A DNA stretch of 64,000 nucleotides from a virus, in IMG/VR virus record IMGVR_UViG_3300024346_000016, positions 1 through 64,000 of that record; one strand, given 5' to 3'. This document shows positions 41,001 to 51,800 of this stretch, in pieces (position 1 is the stretch's first letter; each line of letters begins with the position of its first letter). The notes under the pieces are model-generated. The model was not told where the DNA came from. It was given only the letters and a program-made list of their open reading frames with translations, and ran no database searches. Both the position numbers and the translations under genes were made by a program.

Positions 41001-41096
41001 GATATTAACCCTAGCGATACATATAACGTAAAAATTAGAGTTCAACCAAACTCAATTGGAGTTAGATCTGCTAAATTAAAAATTAACCACAATTAA
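38052..41096 (+). CDS. Multidomain adhesin-like virion protein (FN3/Ig-like, Cys-rich)
   Basis: 1014 residues. Residues about 7-197 hold two tandem Cys-containing units (each ending in a YG-x(5)-GG-x(2)-(P/T)CT...CxP pattern), residues 200-260 a thrombospondin-type stretch (SAWGYGATQETW...QRFQTRYV...CNG), residues 270-470 two FN3-like domains (LTPLTQYTVDAVATN; LTANTQYYAKAYA), and the C-terminus Ig/cadherin-like domains (YIPNQDYTGTDLFTFRV) and a surface-domain end (RVQPNSIGVRSAKLKI). It would be an exposed host-surface-binding or decoration protein. It overlaps the next gene by one base. Confidence 0.75.
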   Translation: MSVFAFCYQLTIPDSVERFGKTLVYTQPGEPQPISIQLDQMYMEVSMGPEGNTYYFCASGQSEPVLLVSGQISNFSEYGMTLTGGFSPCTADDECSPGYIGDQTESMCYSIAINTVDNSLSDVEFRYTPVGDQFYSQVFASNWSTYTTSGNVRTLYMCSSTTPTILLYGEPIFDPESYGIIVAGGTSTCTSDSACAPASTPVNCTLSAWGYGATQETWVAGAFSPCQLRNGSYQRFQTRYVITPASGGGTCNGATIEYTACTPASTGTVATLTTPTVSAITAGTATVTTTISNNGGSDVTAVRFRLYQNSVLVSNIAITSFNLGISVQFTGLTPLTQYTVDAVATNSTGNGTSQITTFTTLSNSSISTPTISNLTQTGATLSSTFTNSSGDIYTRYGLLFKLGNSTNLVDGAAGVVRVDTGVLAPNISPAALISQLSGLTANTQYYAKAYAQKDDGLTFLYSAAVSVNTAGIATGTNLAQLGLTTIALSGSNESAESYRFITNSAANSNRSYISTFDPSSEDPTPGVYQLTTTLQQVNLTTLTWAVERKLSPSDTIWKPFAIVNGTTDLASIQAPEMWTYYQYAADLTSLAFRPSVPGYYRLVLSGLFQDGSEFSVNRELVIGRPVSDIDLSYTQLRQGIASMVQVTTQPDSPEWIPEFATDGLYSVAVSQSGTTLLANFISNNVNRSFTALWVIATDNQQVTPTLTVIYNSPFKNSSLLNSFTKQIPVTVLPPMPVIDFANLQIFANPISSGSNITFSAATEFVNNYVITSSLGSGTTNNPITYNSVAAGTYDITVTGTNNSTGVIQTTSSTRSLIIQAASPILSQVPQQTVGRNLYVDINTLSFVNLNGSIFNGLNITANPTQGTVTFNNYVIRYIPNQDYTGTDLFTFRVLGSSGTSSNRVNVSILVAAPSFTVGSANAPIVFNSTEVGASRDLTIPITNTGSSSKLAIQTITLDQDSDEFKLVLTSGQTETEVSAINSIDINPSDTYNVKIRVQPNSIGVRSAKLKINHN
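38070..38643 (+). repeat. Tandem duplication of a ~95-residue Cys-rich unit
   Basis: The first unit runs from CYQLTIPDSVERF to CTADDECSPG and the second from CYSIAINTVDNSL to CTSDSACAP. They align through Y(Y/L)(F/M)C(A/S)S, a VLLVSG / ILLYGE strand, (F)(S/P)E(Y/S)YG and the GG-x-C end. The nucleotide sequence has diverged, so the duplication is old. Confidence 0.7.
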
Positions 41097-41920
41097 TGCC
41101 AATCACCTACGTTAACATATCTGCAATTGGCTTACCTAGTGCCAATGTTGTATTTAGTTCAAATAATAAGTATTCTTATTATGAGCCAGTTGACACCTAC
41201 TCTAAGGAGCAAATGTCAAATCTTGAGCAACTAAAATTGTATGGAATTATACCAGCGTTTGACGTCGAAAACCTTATGGTGTATGCCCCGCTTAACGATC
41301 AGATTTACGGAAGAAAGTTTATTGAAAATGGTGTTGAGGTACTTAGAAAGGTGCATGAACCAGAATATTGGAAAAATCTTGGGTATATTTCATATAAAGA
41401 CGGAAAACAAGTAGGATTCATTCCTTCATTTTTTACTAAAAATTCATTGGATATTTCTGAATTAAAAATTGCGACAGATCGCCTAACTGTTCCCAAACAT
41501 CTTCCAGTGTTTATCTCTGCAAGAGAAGTCATGGGAAAATCTACAGTTTTATGGAAACTGGTCAATGTTACAGCCGGTTCTTCTCCAGTTACAATGGCAG
41601 AGGTTGAAGCAGGCTGGACTTTTATTTGGAGATTTGACGAAGCAGGCGAATATGAAATATCTGGAACAGTTATAGATCTCTGGGGAAATGAACACCCTCT
41701 TCCAGAAAGACGATTCGTTAAGGTACTGACCAAAGACGACTATATTGACTATATTGAAAGTAGTTTAAACTCAAGGCCAATCACTTCAAGTTTAGCTAAA
41801 AACTCTCTACGAGCAGATGCCCAAATGATTGATATTAATTTTGATGATTATGAAATCTTATCAGACGGTACAATTATCAACCGAAATAATGGAACAGAGA
41901 TAAATTTAAGTACGATCTAA
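41096..41920 (+). CDS. Virion protein with PKD-like domain, hypothetical
   Basis: 274 residues. No family is recognised. Residues about 145-215 look PKD/Ig-like (VLWKLVNVTAG; FIWRFDEAGEYEISGTVIDLWGNEHP). The start overlaps the stop of the adhesin-like gene (TAATG), so the two are coupled and may be assembled together, for example as a fibre and its attachment or chaperone. A late promoter follows its stop. Confidence 0.7.
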   Translation: MPITYVNISAIGLPSANVVFSSNNKYSYYEPVDTYSKEQMSNLEQLKLYGIIPAFDVENLMVYAPLNDQIYGRKFIENGVEVLRKVHEPEYWKNLGYISYKDGKQVGFIPSFFTKNSLDISELKIATDRLTVPKHLPVFISAREVMGKSTVLWKLVNVTAGSSPVTMAEVEAGWTFIWRFDEAGEYEISGTVIDLWGNEHPLPERRFVKVLTKDDYIDYIESSLNSRPITSSLAKNSLRADAQMIDINFDDYEILSDGTIINRNNGTEINLSTI

Positions 41921-41984
41921 GCCAGTTTCTGTTTTGTTAGTACAAGAAGGCTAATCGGCTATTATTTGCAAGCTAACACTCTGC

Positions 41985-41995
41985 TAATAAATAAC
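41985..41995 (+). promoter_or_regulatory. Candidate late promoter for fibre cluster
   Basis: taataaataac plus an A-run, 20 bases before the ATG of the 340-residue gene. An exact copy of the element at 35509 and 61950. Confidence 0.7.
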
Positions 41996-42014
41996 AAAAA
42001 ATAGAATAAAACAA

Positions 42015-43037
42015 ATGGCTTTTGTTGCACTATCCCTATCAACACAAGAAATTCTAGAAACTACGTATGTATCAGATATGCGTATTATCTCTAACAGCAA
42101 TACCGGATTGCTTAAGAGTAAAGTAGAAGATCTAATTAACAACTTAAAAATCGACCTTTCTGATAAAAAGATCGGAGTTGACCCGGACACAACCTTAACT
42201 CCATTAACAGAGTTAAAAACTAGAGTACTAACCATTCAAAATGGCCAGCTGTACTTTAAAAACGCAAACGGTACTGCAGATTTAATTAAATTTGAAACTG
42301 ATACAGTTAACAGCGCAACCGTTGGTAAAATTACAACAGGTTTGCTTGTAGCAAATGCATCGATTTCATCAGCGGGTCTAGCAATCTCTGGTACATCAAC
42401 CTTTACTGGTGCAATTACAACAAACGGCCAATCCAATTTAGTTGGATCCGTAAATATCACAGGAAGTTTCTCTAATAGCCGAGAAGACGTTACCAAAACG
42501 TTAGTTGCGGTAGCTGGTGCAAACCGAGCAAAAGCCGAAGTTACTCTAACTGCAACTAGTAAATCATTAATTATATTAACTCTTGATGCAAGCTCATTCT
42601 ATAGCGGATCTGCTTTCCAGAGTACAATTACAGACGGTATTGATATTGTTCTTATAAACGACGCCACTTCTCCGGTAAGAAGCGGTCAAGAATTTACAAT
42701 TATGGTACGCGCCGTCACCTATACATCAGGTGGAACAGTTACTCACGTAAGTGGAGTATACGAAACCTTTGCTACAACAAATACAGCAACTCATAAAATT
42801 AGAGTAATTGGACAAAACTTTGCAGTATTAGACCAAGATGCGGTTGGATTAGATTCAACTCATACTACGCTAGCTTCACAATGGGCAGTTGGATTAAGTA
42901 GTAACCTATTTACATCTTCTGTTACCTTAATGAATGTTGGAACAGTTAAAAATAGTGCGAACCTTCCTGCAAGTTGGGGAGCAAATCAATCAAGACTTGT
43001 TGTAACTGGTGCTTCAAACGCCATCTATAACATTTAA
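42015..43037 (+). CDS. Tail fibre-like virion protein (340 residues)
   Basis: The N-terminal 80 residues form a helical part (LSTQEILETTYVSDMRI; KVEDLINNLKIDLSDKK). The middle is Ser/Thr/Gly-rich repeating strands (TSTFTGAITTNGQSNLVGSV), as in trimeric fibre shafts. A C-terminal domain (KAEVTLTATSKSLIILTLD; GQEFTIMVRAVTYTSGG) looks like a head or receptor-facing domain. No named family is recognised. It is first in a new late unit, 21 bases before the next gene. Confidence 0.72.
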   Translation: MAFVALSLSTQEILETTYVSDMRIISNSNTGLLKSKVEDLINNLKIDLSDKKIGVDPDTTLTPLTELKTRVLTIQNGQLYFKNANGTADLIKFETDTVNSATVGKITTGLLVANASISSAGLAISGTSTFTGAITTNGQSNLVGSVNITGSFSNSREDVTKTLVAVAGANRAKAEVTLTATSKSLIILTLDASSFYSGSAFQSTITDGIDIVLINDATSPVRSGQEFTIMVRAVTYTSGGTVTHVSGVYETFATTNTATHKIRVIGQNFAVLDQDAVGLDSTHTTLASQWAVGLSSNLFTSSVTLMNVGTVKNSANLPASWGANQSRLVVTGASNAIYNI

Positions 43038-43058
43038 AAATAAAACCCTGAGCGCAAA

Positions 43059-45188
43059 ATGGCAGTTGCTCCTATTATAAAACCAATAACAACTAGAAAG
43101 GGTATATTTTACACTTTCCAGAGTTCATTAGAAGACTTAACTTTATCATTTAATAATAGTGGTAATCAATTTAAGTTTTCTAACTTTGTGCTTTTAAATT
43201 TACCTAATGTTGGAACACCAGACGGGACGCCTTCAGATAATAAGCTATTCTTTAAAGCTCAAGGTGAAACCTTAATGACTGATCCGGGTCTTTATAACCA
43301 AAGCAATCAAAACTACAATTTAGCTCAAAGTTTTCAAAATTACGCTTTGAATCTAGAAGCTTTATTGATTTCTCAAGATTCTTATAATAGAGAATTGCCG
43401 CTTAACGTATCGGAAAGAGTTTTTTGGAAATGGTTAAAGGAAGCAGGAGCTATTCGCTGGAGAGGCGCTAACACGCTAGAAACTTCTACTGCTAGCATTT
43501 TTACAGAAGAGGACGAAGCAGTAGGCTCTTCATATAGTAAAGTTGTACAGTATATTGGTGAAATTGATATTGTTAACTCGTATAAAGGTAAAGAAAACTC
43601 ATATAGCGAACTTTACCTACATGTTCCAAATAACGTAGGTTCAACTCCATATACTCTATTTAAGTCTATCGCTGACGATAATTATAAGCCAAATATGACA
43701 ATTACACACAGTCCAGATTTACCTGAAGACCGTGAAACAATTGTTGGTCGCCACTATAGTGATACTCACCCTCAAGGATTAAGTCTAAATGCATTTTATG
43801 ATTTAGATGATTCAACTGTTCTTTTAGAGCAAGCCCCATATGCCGGGTCTACCTATACTGCACAAAACTGGTTTCAGGGAACCTTAAATAATTCATACTA
43901 TACTGATGGTACTTATGATGCACCATCTGCTACTTGGAAATATAATACCGCAACCAATAAGAAAATTAAAAAGAGTAAAACTAATGGCGGTGTAACCACA
44001 ACTATTAATTATACCAGATCAACTTTAGACGGGGTATGTTTAGATTTTGCAATTAGCGATTACTTAGTTGCAACTCAAAATGCAAAAACGGCCTTTTCCG
44101 GCCTTAACGACATTAATGTTCAAAATAAAAACTTTGATTTTAACACAGTTCTTGTTTATTATGATGTAATTGATCCAGTAACTAAAGTATTAAAGGCTAA
44201 GAATTTATATGGTGTACTTTTCTTAAATAAAATTCAACCAAACGGTTTAGAATTTGAAATACCAAGACTCGCTAAATATAAGCCAGATCCATTAAGTAAA
44301 ATTAATGGTAACTCTTATGCATTTAAACTTAACGTGAAATTCGATACTTCAATTGAAGATGTTGCAGTAGAACCAATTAAAAATATTAATGCAAACGCTG
44401 GATTCAGTTTAGAGCTTTTTACAGACTTAATGAATCGTTTTCAAACCGTTGCAATTAATCAGGAGGCTAAATTAACCCAATTTACTCAATTACAAACTGA
44501 CTGGGAAAAAGTTAAGTCAAGTCTATTAACTACTAGTAAAACTTCTGATATAGAATCAAGACTTTCAAGCTTAGAAAAAGCTCTACTTGCAAATAGTGCG
44601 CTATTTTTAAATACTAAAAACGTTATTGAGAAAATCACAAACGTCGAAGGTCAACTTACAAATTTTGTAGCAGGCAAGACTTCTCTTGAAGTTGCATATA
44701 ATACAGATGTTGTAAAAAGCGGATCGGGGATAGGAATTAGCCGAGGAATCAGTAACCAAATCGTTGTCAACAATGAAACACCAGATTACAATTTTGAAAC
44801 AAGCCCAATCTTTGATATTGCGCTAGCTCAATCAATTCCTCTAGTACCATTTAGTAATTATTATAGACATGAAAAATCTGGGAATTCACATACCCTAACT
44901 GGAAATCTGGTTTTAAAAATTAACGATACCTTAACTCAATGGAAAAAAGGCCAAGTGTTAAGATTAGTATTTGCAGATCCAGTTTTAACAAACGGATATA
45001 ATATTACACTATCAACTGATGCATTAGCTAGATCTACAAATTTAGATTTTTCTAGTGTTACTCAAGCATACAACACAAGAATAGGAATATTAACAGATTA
45101 CGGCTGGTCCAGCGATAATCGACCTATTTTCGAAATCATTTGTATAAATTCTTTAACCTTGGACTTTAAAATAGATAGAATACGATAA
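43059..45188 (+). CDS. Virion structural protein with coiled coil (709 residues)
   Basis: No family is recognised. Residues 1-120 form an N-terminal domain (GIFYTFQSSLEDLTLSFNNSG; PLNVSERVFWKWLKEAGAIRW), followed by mixed beta regions. A predicted coiled coil at about 465-545 (LTQFTQLQTDWEKVKSSLL; DIESRLSSLEKALL) precedes a beta C-terminal domain with SGNSHTLTGNLVLKIN. The coiled coil suggests oligomerisation; a baseplate or fibre component is inferred from neighbours. It overlaps the next gene by one base. Confidence 0.72.
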   Translation: MAVAPIIKPITTRKGIFYTFQSSLEDLTLSFNNSGNQFKFSNFVLLNLPNVGTPDGTPSDNKLFFKAQGETLMTDPGLYNQSNQNYNLAQSFQNYALNLEALLISQDSYNRELPLNVSERVFWKWLKEAGAIRWRGANTLETSTASIFTEEDEAVGSSYSKVVQYIGEIDIVNSYKGKENSYSELYLHVPNNVGSTPYTLFKSIADDNYKPNMTITHSPDLPEDRETIVGRHYSDTHPQGLSLNAFYDLDDSTVLLEQAPYAGSTYTAQNWFQGTLNNSYYTDGTYDAPSATWKYNTATNKKIKKSKTNGGVTTTINYTRSTLDGVCLDFAISDYLVATQNAKTAFSGLNDINVQNKNFDFNTVLVYYDVIDPVTKVLKAKNLYGVLFLNKIQPNGLEFEIPRLAKYKPDPLSKINGNSYAFKLNVKFDTSIEDVAVEPIKNINANAGFSLELFTDLMNRFQTVAINQEAKLTQFTQLQTDWEKVKSSLLTTSKTSDIESRLSSLEKALLANSALFLNTKNVIEKITNVEGQLTNFVAGKTSLEVAYNTDVVKSGSGIGISRGISNQIVVNNETPDYNFETSPIFDIALAQSIPLVPFSNYYRHEKSGNSHTLTGNLVLKINDTLTQWKKGQVLRLVFADPVLTNGYNITLSTDALARSTNLDFSSVTQAYNTRIGILTDYGWSSDNRPIFEIICINSLTLDFKIDRIR

Positions 45189-48100
45189 TGGCTGAAGGAA
45201 CTAATTCTTTATCAGAGATCTTAAATTCGCTTGGCGTACAAACCACTAACGCACAAGAGCTTATTTCAAAAATGAATCAGGCTCTAACTACAAATTCTAG
45301 CCAAGTTGAAGTTACTCGAATCGATGCAGATGATCCAACTTTAAGTACAACTATTCCAATTCCATCAATTGGATATATGAATGGTCGTATTGAAGAAATC
45401 GATACTAAATTTAAGACTCTTCTTAACGCAAACGGTAATACAATTGGAGTTAAGGACGATCAAGGCAACGTTAAACGATTTGAGCTTAACGACATAACTA
45501 AAACTATTTCAGATCTTGAAAAAATCGGAGATGCGAGTTTAGGGTTACCAACCAGATTTAAAACCAAAAATAACTGGTTTTTTGAGAGTTTCCTTAGCCC
45601 ACTACTATATGTTCCAATTGACGTAACTAATTATGTATCAGATGATATTTCTAAGTTTGAAATTAGAAGAGTTATTGTAAATGTTGGAGAAGATACTGAC
45701 TTAATTACATTTTTTAATAATAATTACAAAGGTAAAAATTCCGTTAATTACACAACTCTATTAAATGATTTAGTAAATGCTGGAATTTCTTATTTTGAAG
45801 ATACAAATATTGTAGATTTACCTGGAGCAATTAACAGATATCGCGGAACGTTTAAAGTTCAAACCATTTCTGAAATAACTGTGCCTGAAACTATTAACGG
45901 CGAAATCCTAAGTTACAGTAAAGTAAAATACGTTCTTGATAAATTAGAATACACAGATGTAACTGGATCTACTCCAGCTGCACAGCGAAGAGAATTATCG
46001 GTTGGCGCTAGAGTAATAACTGAAGAAAATTCAGAATATCTAGTTGAGTCAGTTGATACTAAAGATAAATCAGTTATTTTAAAAAGAGTATTTGGATCAG
46101 ATGGAATTGTTCTTTTTGAAAACCTAAGAATTAAACCTGAACTATATAGATCACCAACTCTTGCTGTAAACATTGGATATAACGAACGCGAAGTAATTTT
46201 TATAAAACCAATAAGTTCAAAAATGGACTTAACCGTTGATTTTATTTCAAACGGATTTGGAATTTACACAAATGAATTGCAAATTACTCTACAAAGCGGA
46301 CAAAATTTAACGCTAAACGAATACTACAATAATTTTGTTGCAGATTTTGGCTTATTGTTTTTATCATTTGCAAAGGAAAAGAAATTGCCGAATTCTCTAG
46401 GATTTCAGCCAAATTCGCCAACCCTTAGTTCAGCAAATTTTAAAGTTTTACAAATAGATTCACACGTAACTAATACGGACGCTGCGTCTACTGTAAAAAC
46501 CTTAGTTTCACAAAAAGAATCAATTAATTCTCAATTAAGAGAATTAGACAAATCAATTGATACTCTTAAAAAGACAATTAACTCATCAGGTAATCAAAAT
46601 GATGCAATTCGACTTAAAGCACAATCTGATTTAAATAATAAAACTTCAGCAAGATCGCAGTCATTTTCTCAATTATCAACGGTAGTTAAAGAACTTTCGC
46701 TAAACGTAAAAACCTCACCAGAATTTAGCGTTTCTCCTAAATATCGTGTTAGAGGATTTTGGGAAATTCCTGCGGATATTGATTCGCCATATGGCTTACA
46801 AAAAACTGTTCAGTTTAAAATTGCATACAGGTATCTAAGTTTAAACAAAGATGCAGCCGCTGCTGACCCTATTACATTTACAGATGCAGCTGGAACTCAA
46901 AGAACTGGCTATTTTTCTCCATGGACAGAGACTTTAACAAAGGCTAAGCAAAAGACATATAACTCAACAACCGGTCTTTACGAATGGACTGAGGAAAATG
47001 TTGCAGATCCGGAATCAGTTAATATTAATCAATTGGATATTGCAATTAGAAAAGGTGAATCTGTTGAAATTAAAATTAAATCTCTTTCTGAAGCAGGTTT
47101 TCCAGATAATCCAGTTGAATCAGAGTGGTCTGACGCTATTACAATAGACTTTCCATCAAATATTCAATCAGCAGAAGAAAATACCCTTATTGCTCAGCAG
47201 GCAATGGCAGACGAGAGTAGAATTTCCCTACAGGAAGAATTAAATGCTAGAGGATTAGATCTTCACTTATCTACCGCCTTTACTAGTAAAGATAAGTATT
47301 ATTCACATACAACAGATGCGGTTGCGTCAGGATTCTTTTTAGCAGACGGCACCGCTATTTCTTTATACGATAAGTTAAAAGAAATATCAGAGTCTCTTTC
47401 AGCAATTCAGGCGTCTCTTTCTACCGCAACAGCTGAACTTATTATTAGCATAATTACCCCAGAGGGTAGCGAAGTACAGGTTACAAATGGCCAAACCGTT
47501 GATTTGTTTGCTGGATATTATGTAGACTCTGCTAAATTAACAGACGGTTCTTTAGATAAAGGTAAAGTTGTATCTAAAGAATATCAAGTTAAGATTAGAA
47601 ATGCTTCGCAAACCCCGCTTGAATTACTTTCAACCTTAGGCGGAGGAATTGGAGTGGCTGCACCAACATCTTTCCCAGGTGCAAATACTGATACTCAATA
47701 CAATACATATTTAAGATACGATAAAGCTCCAATTAATTTAAATGGAGTTTCTAGAGCAGGCTTTGCTGCATTTACACAAAGAACCGGCTATCAATCATCC
47801 CAAGTAAAAAGCCAATATATCTATGCTAGATACTTTAATGCGGATAATAGTAAGCGCCTCTATTATGGAGATATGCTAGACCAATCTGCTTCAACTTCTA
47901 GTATCAATGTGTCATCGTATGCAACTAACCAAAACTATAAATTTACTGATACGGTAAACGTAGTCCCCGGAAAACCTAACTATATGGGTGGACACTATAT
48001 TCCATCTATTCCTGGTGCAGCAGGCTCGCTTGATGTTTGGAATGGCGGCCTTTCCGGCGGAGTTCCTACTGGAGGTGGAACCCTTACTGAATTCTGTATT

Positions 48101-48862
48101 CATAAAGATCACCCATTCCTTAAAAACTTAGGAAACGGTTCATTCAATGGTAATAATTTCTTAGGCCTTAGTGCAAGCGCACCATACGAAGTTTCAGGAA
48201 ATGCTATCACAAATACAAGTCAAGTATATTTACCGTTTTCACACGCGGTTCACTTTAACACAAGCGCAGAAGCAGGAACCAATGAATTTGGAGTTCCATA
48301 CTATGCACAAGCGGAAAGGGTAACCCCAGAATCTCCTTATGCATATAGCGATGTATTATATTCAGCTCTAAATACTTTTCCAATTAAAATTGGATTTGGG
48401 ACAGGCGATGATTATCTAATTGGTGCAAAAACTTGCGGGTCATACTTATTTATGATGCCACAATCATATGCAGCTATTTCAGTAGACGGATCAAACGCAA
48501 GATCATCAAAAAGAACAGTTTCTGCCGGATCTGCTGCTTCAATAACAGTTCCAGTAGTTTTCCAATTTAGAACAACTGATAAAATCGGTGAAATTGGAGG
48601 TTGGTCAACCGGTCAAAAATTAACTAATATTACATATACAAAAATTATTGGACTTGATATTTACACTAAGAGTGGATTATTTGAGTTCGATATACAGGTT
48701 AGTGGTAAGCATCAGCGTGATACAATTATTACTTCGCCAACTATATTTACGCCACATGGCGGATCAGGCGGAGGCGGCGTTTACATATCAGATTTAACTG
48801 ATATTCTTAGAAGCTCAGCATTTAATTTATCACTGAACTCTTCTCTAAGTGCATTTGGGTAA
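45188..48862 (+). CDS. Large virion protein with coiled coil and FN3-like part (1224 residues)
   Basis: An N-terminal domain with IPSIGYMNGRIEEIDTKFKTL begins the protein. A coiled coil lies around 440-500 (LVSQKESINSQLRELDKSID). An FN3-like region follows (FWEIPADIDSPYGLQKTVQF; VEIKIKSLSEAGFPDNPVES), then a second short coiled coil and a Gly-rich C-terminal domain (GGLSGGVPTGGGTLTEF; PHGGSGGGGVYISD). No family is recognised. The FN3-plus-coiled-coil build suggests a baseplate-anchored fibre or wedge protein. It starts inside the previous stop codon (TAATG). Confidence 0.72.
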   Translation: MAEGTNSLSEILNSLGVQTTNAQELISKMNQALTTNSSQVEVTRIDADDPTLSTTIPIPSIGYMNGRIEEIDTKFKTLLNANGNTIGVKDDQGNVKRFELNDITKTISDLEKIGDASLGLPTRFKTKNNWFFESFLSPLLYVPIDVTNYVSDDISKFEIRRVIVNVGEDTDLITFFNNNYKGKNSVNYTTLLNDLVNAGISYFEDTNIVDLPGAINRYRGTFKVQTISEITVPETINGEILSYSKVKYVLDKLEYTDVTGSTPAAQRRELSVGARVITEENSEYLVESVDTKDKSVILKRVFGSDGIVLFENLRIKPELYRSPTLAVNIGYNEREVIFIKPISSKMDLTVDFISNGFGIYTNELQITLQSGQNLTLNEYYNNFVADFGLLFLSFAKEKKLPNSLGFQPNSPTLSSANFKVLQIDSHVTNTDAASTVKTLVSQKESINSQLRELDKSIDTLKKTINSSGNQNDAIRLKAQSDLNNKTSARSQSFSQLSTVVKELSLNVKTSPEFSVSPKYRVRGFWEIPADIDSPYGLQKTVQFKIAYRYLSLNKDAAAADPITFTDAAGTQRTGYFSPWTETLTKAKQKTYNSTTGLYEWTEENVADPESVNINQLDIAIRKGESVEIKIKSLSEAGFPDNPVESEWSDAITIDFPSNIQSAEENTLIAQQAMADESRISLQEELNARGLDLHLSTAFTSKDKYYSHTTDAVASGFFLADGTAISLYDKLKEISESLSAIQASLSTATAELIISIITPEGSEVQVTNGQTVDLFAGYYVDSAKLTDGSLDKGKVVSKEYQVKIRNASQTPLELLSTLGGGIGVAAPTSFPGANTDTQYNTYLRYDKAPINLNGVSRAGFAAFTQRTGYQSSQVKSQYIYARYFNADNSKRLYYGDMLDQSASTSSINVSSYATNQNYKFTDTVNVVPGKPNYMGGHYIPSIPGAAGSLDVWNGGLSGGVPTGGGTLTEFCIHKDHPFLKNLGNGSFNGNNFLGLSASAPYEVSGNAITNTSQVYLPFSHAVHFNTSAEAGTNEFGVPYYAQAERVTPESPYAYSDVLYSALNTFPIKIGFGTGDDYLIGAKTCGSYLFMMPQSYAAISVDGSNARSSKRTVSAGSAASITVPVVFQFRTTDKIGEIGGWSTGQKLTNITYTKIIGLDIYTKSGLFEFDIQVSGKHQRDTIITSPTIFTPHGGSGGGGVYISDLTDILRSSAFNLSLNSSLSAFG

Positions 48863-48883
48863 TATAAAAATTAAGTATGACAC

Positions 48884-51800
48884 ATGCCATTATCTTATAA
48901 AAAGATTACACCCTTTGACACATCATTTGGATTAGTTAGAACTAACCCTAAACTTACAGGTAATGTTAAGTTAGTGGTAGATGCTAACCAAAATTTATAT
49001 TTTGAATCAATTGAGGCAAGTTCTGAATTAGCAAATGATAAGTATAAAGCCTATCCAATTGACCCAACGTCTAATCATGATTCAAATCTATATAGATTTT
49101 TTAGTAATGGAAATACGCCAGAATCAATTGTATTTGGCGTAAAAACAAATGTCGCACTGGATTCAACATCATCAAATTTTGCTGACCAATACGATTTTTC
49201 TGAATATTTTTCAGGCGCGCGATACTGTATATCAAAGAATTATTCTGAAAAGTTCAAGTACTTTGCGCCAATATATTTAAATAAAGAGGTCCCAGAAAAA
49301 TTTGTAATTTTTAAAATCCCTGGGGCAAGTCACTTGCCAATTTCGGAAACCAAAGCAAGCTATCCATATGCCAAGGCTGGACATTTAAAAAGCATACTGG
49401 ATGATGCTCAAATTATAAAAACCTTTGACTTAGGAGTAGACTCGCATATCGGTAAGTATCTTAAAAAGATGCAGAGCAATCCGTTATTTCCGTCGACTAC
49501 ACTAAACTTTCCATTTAACAGAGGGTTGCTTGCATCATATTCGGGAGTTGCCTATAAAGTTGGCTGTTACACTGAAAAATTTGAAAACCTACAAGATCTA
49601 ATTATAGGCGGTAAAACTATTACTGACTTTGAAGAATATGTAACTCTAGGTTATGAGAGAAACTCTGTAATTTATCCAAATATTCTAAATCTAGAATTTC
49701 TATTTGACGACACGTCAGACGACTTTGAATTTAATAGATATTTTGGAATTTACTGTAATACTGTAGATTTAGCCGAGCTAGATTTTGACTTAAGCGATCA
49801 TGCTGCGCTTGCATTAAATTCTCCAACCATTACTGATCCTAACACATATGAATATGCGCAAACACCATTTACCCAAACTAATGAAAATGGATTAGATCTA
49901 AAATTTTATTCAATTCCAGCGTCTATTTCTTCAGCACTGTCTGAATTAGACGGAGCCGGCATTATTACGATTGAAGATAAGTTAGGTAACTTACATAAAG
50001 TTACGCAAGCAAATATTTTAGATTCAAAATTAAAGATTTCGAGTAAATCAATAGATTTGTCTCTACTACACGGTCCAACTGAAACATTTATGGAAGACTC
50101 TGCCGATTATACAAAAGGTGGAATCCAATCATTTATTGAAATTTCAATTGACGCAATCCCAAACCACCTAGATCAACTTAGAATTTATTATCCAAATGGA
50201 AAAGCGACTAATCAAAATTCTAAGAGATTTGAAACACTTACTGCAGTATCTAATTTTTCATATAATGGGTCGACTCTACTTGGAGCGCTTGCTCTATACA
50301 ATGAATATGGGCCAGATCAATTTTACTATAGTATTAATGTTGTACAGCAGGAAGATCTAGCGACTCAATTACAAAAAATTGCAGAGTCGATAACCGAAGC
50401 AATTAACGCTATACAAAACAGTGGATTTAAAGCATTTTCTTATCAAAACCGAATATTTATTGTTGTAAATACCGAAGGTAATGTTTCATTGGAATATGCG
50501 GCCCAATATATTCCAGCCAGTAGCGACCTTAAAATAACTATATCAGAAGAGCCAATTTTTAAGAAAACGGCGGCCGACCTACTTGGAACAAGTTCTAGTA
50601 CAACTATCGATTTAACTAATAGCGATTATATTGTATATGGCGAAGCTTCACCCAGTATTAATCAAACTAACTACTCATTTGGTACTTTGATTGCAGAAGC
50701 TGGAGTAAAAACCCTAACGTTTGGTATAGGAAATTTAGACCAAACTGACATAATTGGATGTCAAGTAGTTAATTTTAAGCCCGGCTCAGCACTATCCTCG
50801 CATATTTCAGTTGAAGGCCAATATTTCAATAAATTACATACAAATAAGGCAGATATTCTAGTACAATCACCTTCTGGTTGGGTTGAAATTGAAAATATTG
50901 TTAAGAGTATAGATTACATAAACACCAATACATTTACTAGCGAAGCTGATAAAATTAAAGCAGTAGACTATTACGATAATAATATAAACGTATTAACAGA
51001 AAACGGCACAGAAGCTCTTTTAAAATTTGGACTAGTTCAATTTAAAAAGAAATATAAACCAACAATTAGTGCATTATCAATTATCCCAATTAAAGATTTT
51101 GATTTTGACCATACTGATAGCCAATACTCGTCTACTCAATTAAGTGATGTCTGGAAATCTGCATTTATTCCAGAGGGAATTAATATGATTAACCTAGGAA
51201 AATCTGCATATCGAGTTTTAAATGGTAGTATTAAAATTGGAACGTCTACATATAGTGATGGAGATTTAATTGAAAAAACAGTACTACCGACGGTTGTTAA
51301 ATTTGAAGCGATAAACGGAGATCCGTTTGTAATTCCAGCACTATCACTAACAACACCTACTTATGATGTTGAGCTTGCTGAGGCTACTCCAGATATTTTA
51401 GATTTTAAAGGATTTTTTACAATCACGTCAGACTATGCTGAAGTTTCTCCTTCTAAAACAGTATCATACATTTATCGAGATAGATTTACAAGCGGAAAAA
51501 TTACATCAGAGTACGACTCAAATTACGAAAGATTTTTAATTGAAAATGCTGGAAAAAACCGATTGGTTAAGTACATCTGTAAATGGGGCGCCGACGGTTC
51601 CCTTGATTCAAGATCAAACCCGTATCGTTTGAATGCGGATTTAGTTTTTGGTGTAAATAATTTTTCACCCGAGCCAAATAAAGTTGAGCCAGATTCAAGT
51701 TTAATGACGCATGAGTGGTTTTATATTGAATCTCTATATGATTATATTAATGACATAACGGCCGCGTCTCAAAACAAACTATATTTTGATACGCCGTTTA

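Noticed and set aside
41305-41733. 142-codon minus-strand frame
   Set aside because: Antisense to the 274-residue virion gene; composition is that of a shadow frame.
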